Shown here: positions 6,987-7,243 of the stretch, in pieces
Position numbering within the stretch: the first letter of the stretch is position 1
How the letters are laid out: every line of letters begins with the position of its first letter
Origin: Oscillospiraceae bacterium
Lineage (GTDB): Bacteria > Bacillota > Clostridia > UBA1381
DNA: 7,243 nucleotides
Direction: 5' to 3'
Assembly: GCA_022508725.1 (NCBI GenBank)
Contig: JAFLUR010000105.1
Coordinates: 1-7,243 of the forward strand
Notes under the pieces: model-generated
What the model was told of the DNA's origin: nothing
What the model saw: only the letters and a program-made list of their open reading frames with translations
Database searches by the model: none
Translations under genes and position numbers: made by a program

Positions 6987-7142
6987 TTATTCAGGCAATC
7001 TGTCGGCAAAAAATATCTCAAGCTGTGCGTGAATTTTTCTCCAATCCCGGCGTCTGACCGTCTGCTTCTTTGTTATGTCCATAATTGCCGAATAAAGCAT
7101 TCTTAGGAAACTACCATCTGTCGGGAAACATTCTTGTTTTTT
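6987..7142 (-). pseudogene. C-terminal fragment of IS256-family (Mutator-type) transposase
   Basis: On the - strand the frame from 7142 to the TAA at 6989-6987 gives 51 residues including KKQECFPTDGSFLRMLY, AIMDITKKQTVRRRDW and IHAQLEIFFADRLPE. These match the characteristic C-terminus of IS256-family transposases, in which FPTD.S..K.LYLA..DITKKW and the W..I..QL.I.F..R pattern recur. Full-length proteins are about 400 residues, so the DDE catalytic residues are gone and this is non-functional. Upstream in the same frame, family similarity stops at about 7142 and an in-frame stop occurs at 7160-7158. Family recognition is from memory of the motif. Confidence 0.85.
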
Positions 7143-7143
7143 G

Positions 7144-7206
7144 TATTGATCCTCCAATTAAGTCTTGAATAATTATGCGAAGAACCTCCTTGCGAAAGTC
7201 AAGGAA
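7144..7206. repeat. second copy of the hydG-hydF left repeat, downstream of hydF
   Basis: AATTAAGTCTTGAATAATT, then ATGCGAAGAA, a divergent CCTCCT, then TGCGAAAGTCAAGGAA (7156-7206) matches 5572-5622 at roughly 43 of 51 positions, in the same orientation. The similarity weakly extends left to 7144 (TATTGATCCTCC against the TIR TTATTGCTCCCCCC). Confidence 0.8.
7172..7202 (-). promoter_or_regulatory. possible residual transposase promoter on the - strand
   Basis: On the - strand TTGACT (7202-7197) and CATAAT (7177-7172) are separated by 19 bases, and GGAGG (7155-7151) follows. This layout resembles a transposase promoter and ribosome site, although the coding start it should serve has been deleted. 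The 19-base spacing is long for a sigma-70 type promoter. Confidence 0.3.
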
Positions 7207-7226
7207 TTTCTTATGAAATTCTTTGA
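7199..7226. repeat. perfect-loop hairpin at the right edge of the window
   Basis: TCAAGGAATTTC (7199-7210), loop TTAT, and GAAATTCTTTGA (7215-7226) pair at 11 of 12 positions plus one G-T. Looser pairing of CCTTGCG (7188-7194) with CCGCAGG (7233-7239) may extend the structure. No U-tract follows on the + strand. It is probably part of the mobile element, which may continue past the window. Confidence 0.5.
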
Positions 7227-7243
7227 AGAAAACCGCAGGAAAA

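Larger units (their letters stand above)
6948..7206 (-). mobile_element. internally deleted IS256-family insertion sequence remnant
   Basis: This stretch carries no intact gene. Read on the - strand it has three parts: a leader-like segment (7206-7143) with a promoter-like pair and a GGAGG site, the last 51 codons of an IS256/Mutator-type transposase (7142-6987), and 39 bases up to the hydF stop that probably hold the 3' end of the element. About 340 codons of transposase are absent between leader and C-terminus. Exact ends and target duplication cannot be defined; GGGGATGTTCCGACG near 6950 may be one end. Confidence 0.6.

Noticed and set aside
1..7243. CRISPR arrays, tRNA or rRNA genes
   Set aside because: No regularly spaced repeats and no tRNA- or rRNA-like sequence were seen on either strand.

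Overview
The window is a [FeFe]-hydrogenase locus from an anaerobic Firmicute, most likely a Clostridia member of the Ruminococcaceae/Oscillospiraceae type. That placement is inferred from moderate to low GC, strong AGGAGG-type ribosome sites, the HydB-HydA style of multimeric hydrogenase, and an IS256-family remnant. Species cannot be fixed from the sequence. All intact genes read on the + strand; only a decayed transposase fragment reads on the - strand.

Layout: (1) 2-826, the C-terminal part of a NuoF-like flavoprotein subunit (HydB), whose start lies left of the window. (2) 842-2584, hydA, the catalytic [FeFe]-hydrogenase subunit with the full set of accessory FeS motifs. (3) 2595-2675, two hairpins forming a strong terminator that separates the structural genes from the maturation genes. 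(4) 2763-3020, an 85-residue TM1266-family protein starting at GTG. (5) 3013-4212, hydE. (6) 4104-5552, hydG. (7) 5553-5744, a 192-bp gap almost filled by an inverted-repeat element whose right arm contains the hydF ribosome binding site. (8) 5745-6947, hydF. (9) 6948-7243, a collapsed IS256-family insertion sequence on the - strand: the last 51 codons of a transposase joined directly to a segment that looks like the leader of the same element and repeats the left part of the hydG-hydF element.

How the genes work together: HydA and HydB (with a HydC-like subunit presumably upstream) form a cytoplasmic NAD(P)H/ferredoxin-linked, probably electron-bifurcating hydrogenase. HydG cleaves tyrosine to CO and cyanide on iron, HydE is the second radical SAM enzyme of 2Fe-subcluster assembly, and HydF is the GTPase scaffold that delivers the subcluster to apo-HydA. 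The TM1266 protein is a family regularly found with these genes and has no proven role.

The known hydrogenase system is complete and ordinary in gene content. I found no clearly undescribed protein system. The unusual points are the IS-like inverted repeat that supplies or hides the hydF ribosome site, the direct repeats bracketing hydF, a roughly 50-residue hydE tail overlapping hydG just after a run of six G, and a TSCSPGW (not TSCCPGW) active-site loop in HydA with extra nearby cysteines.
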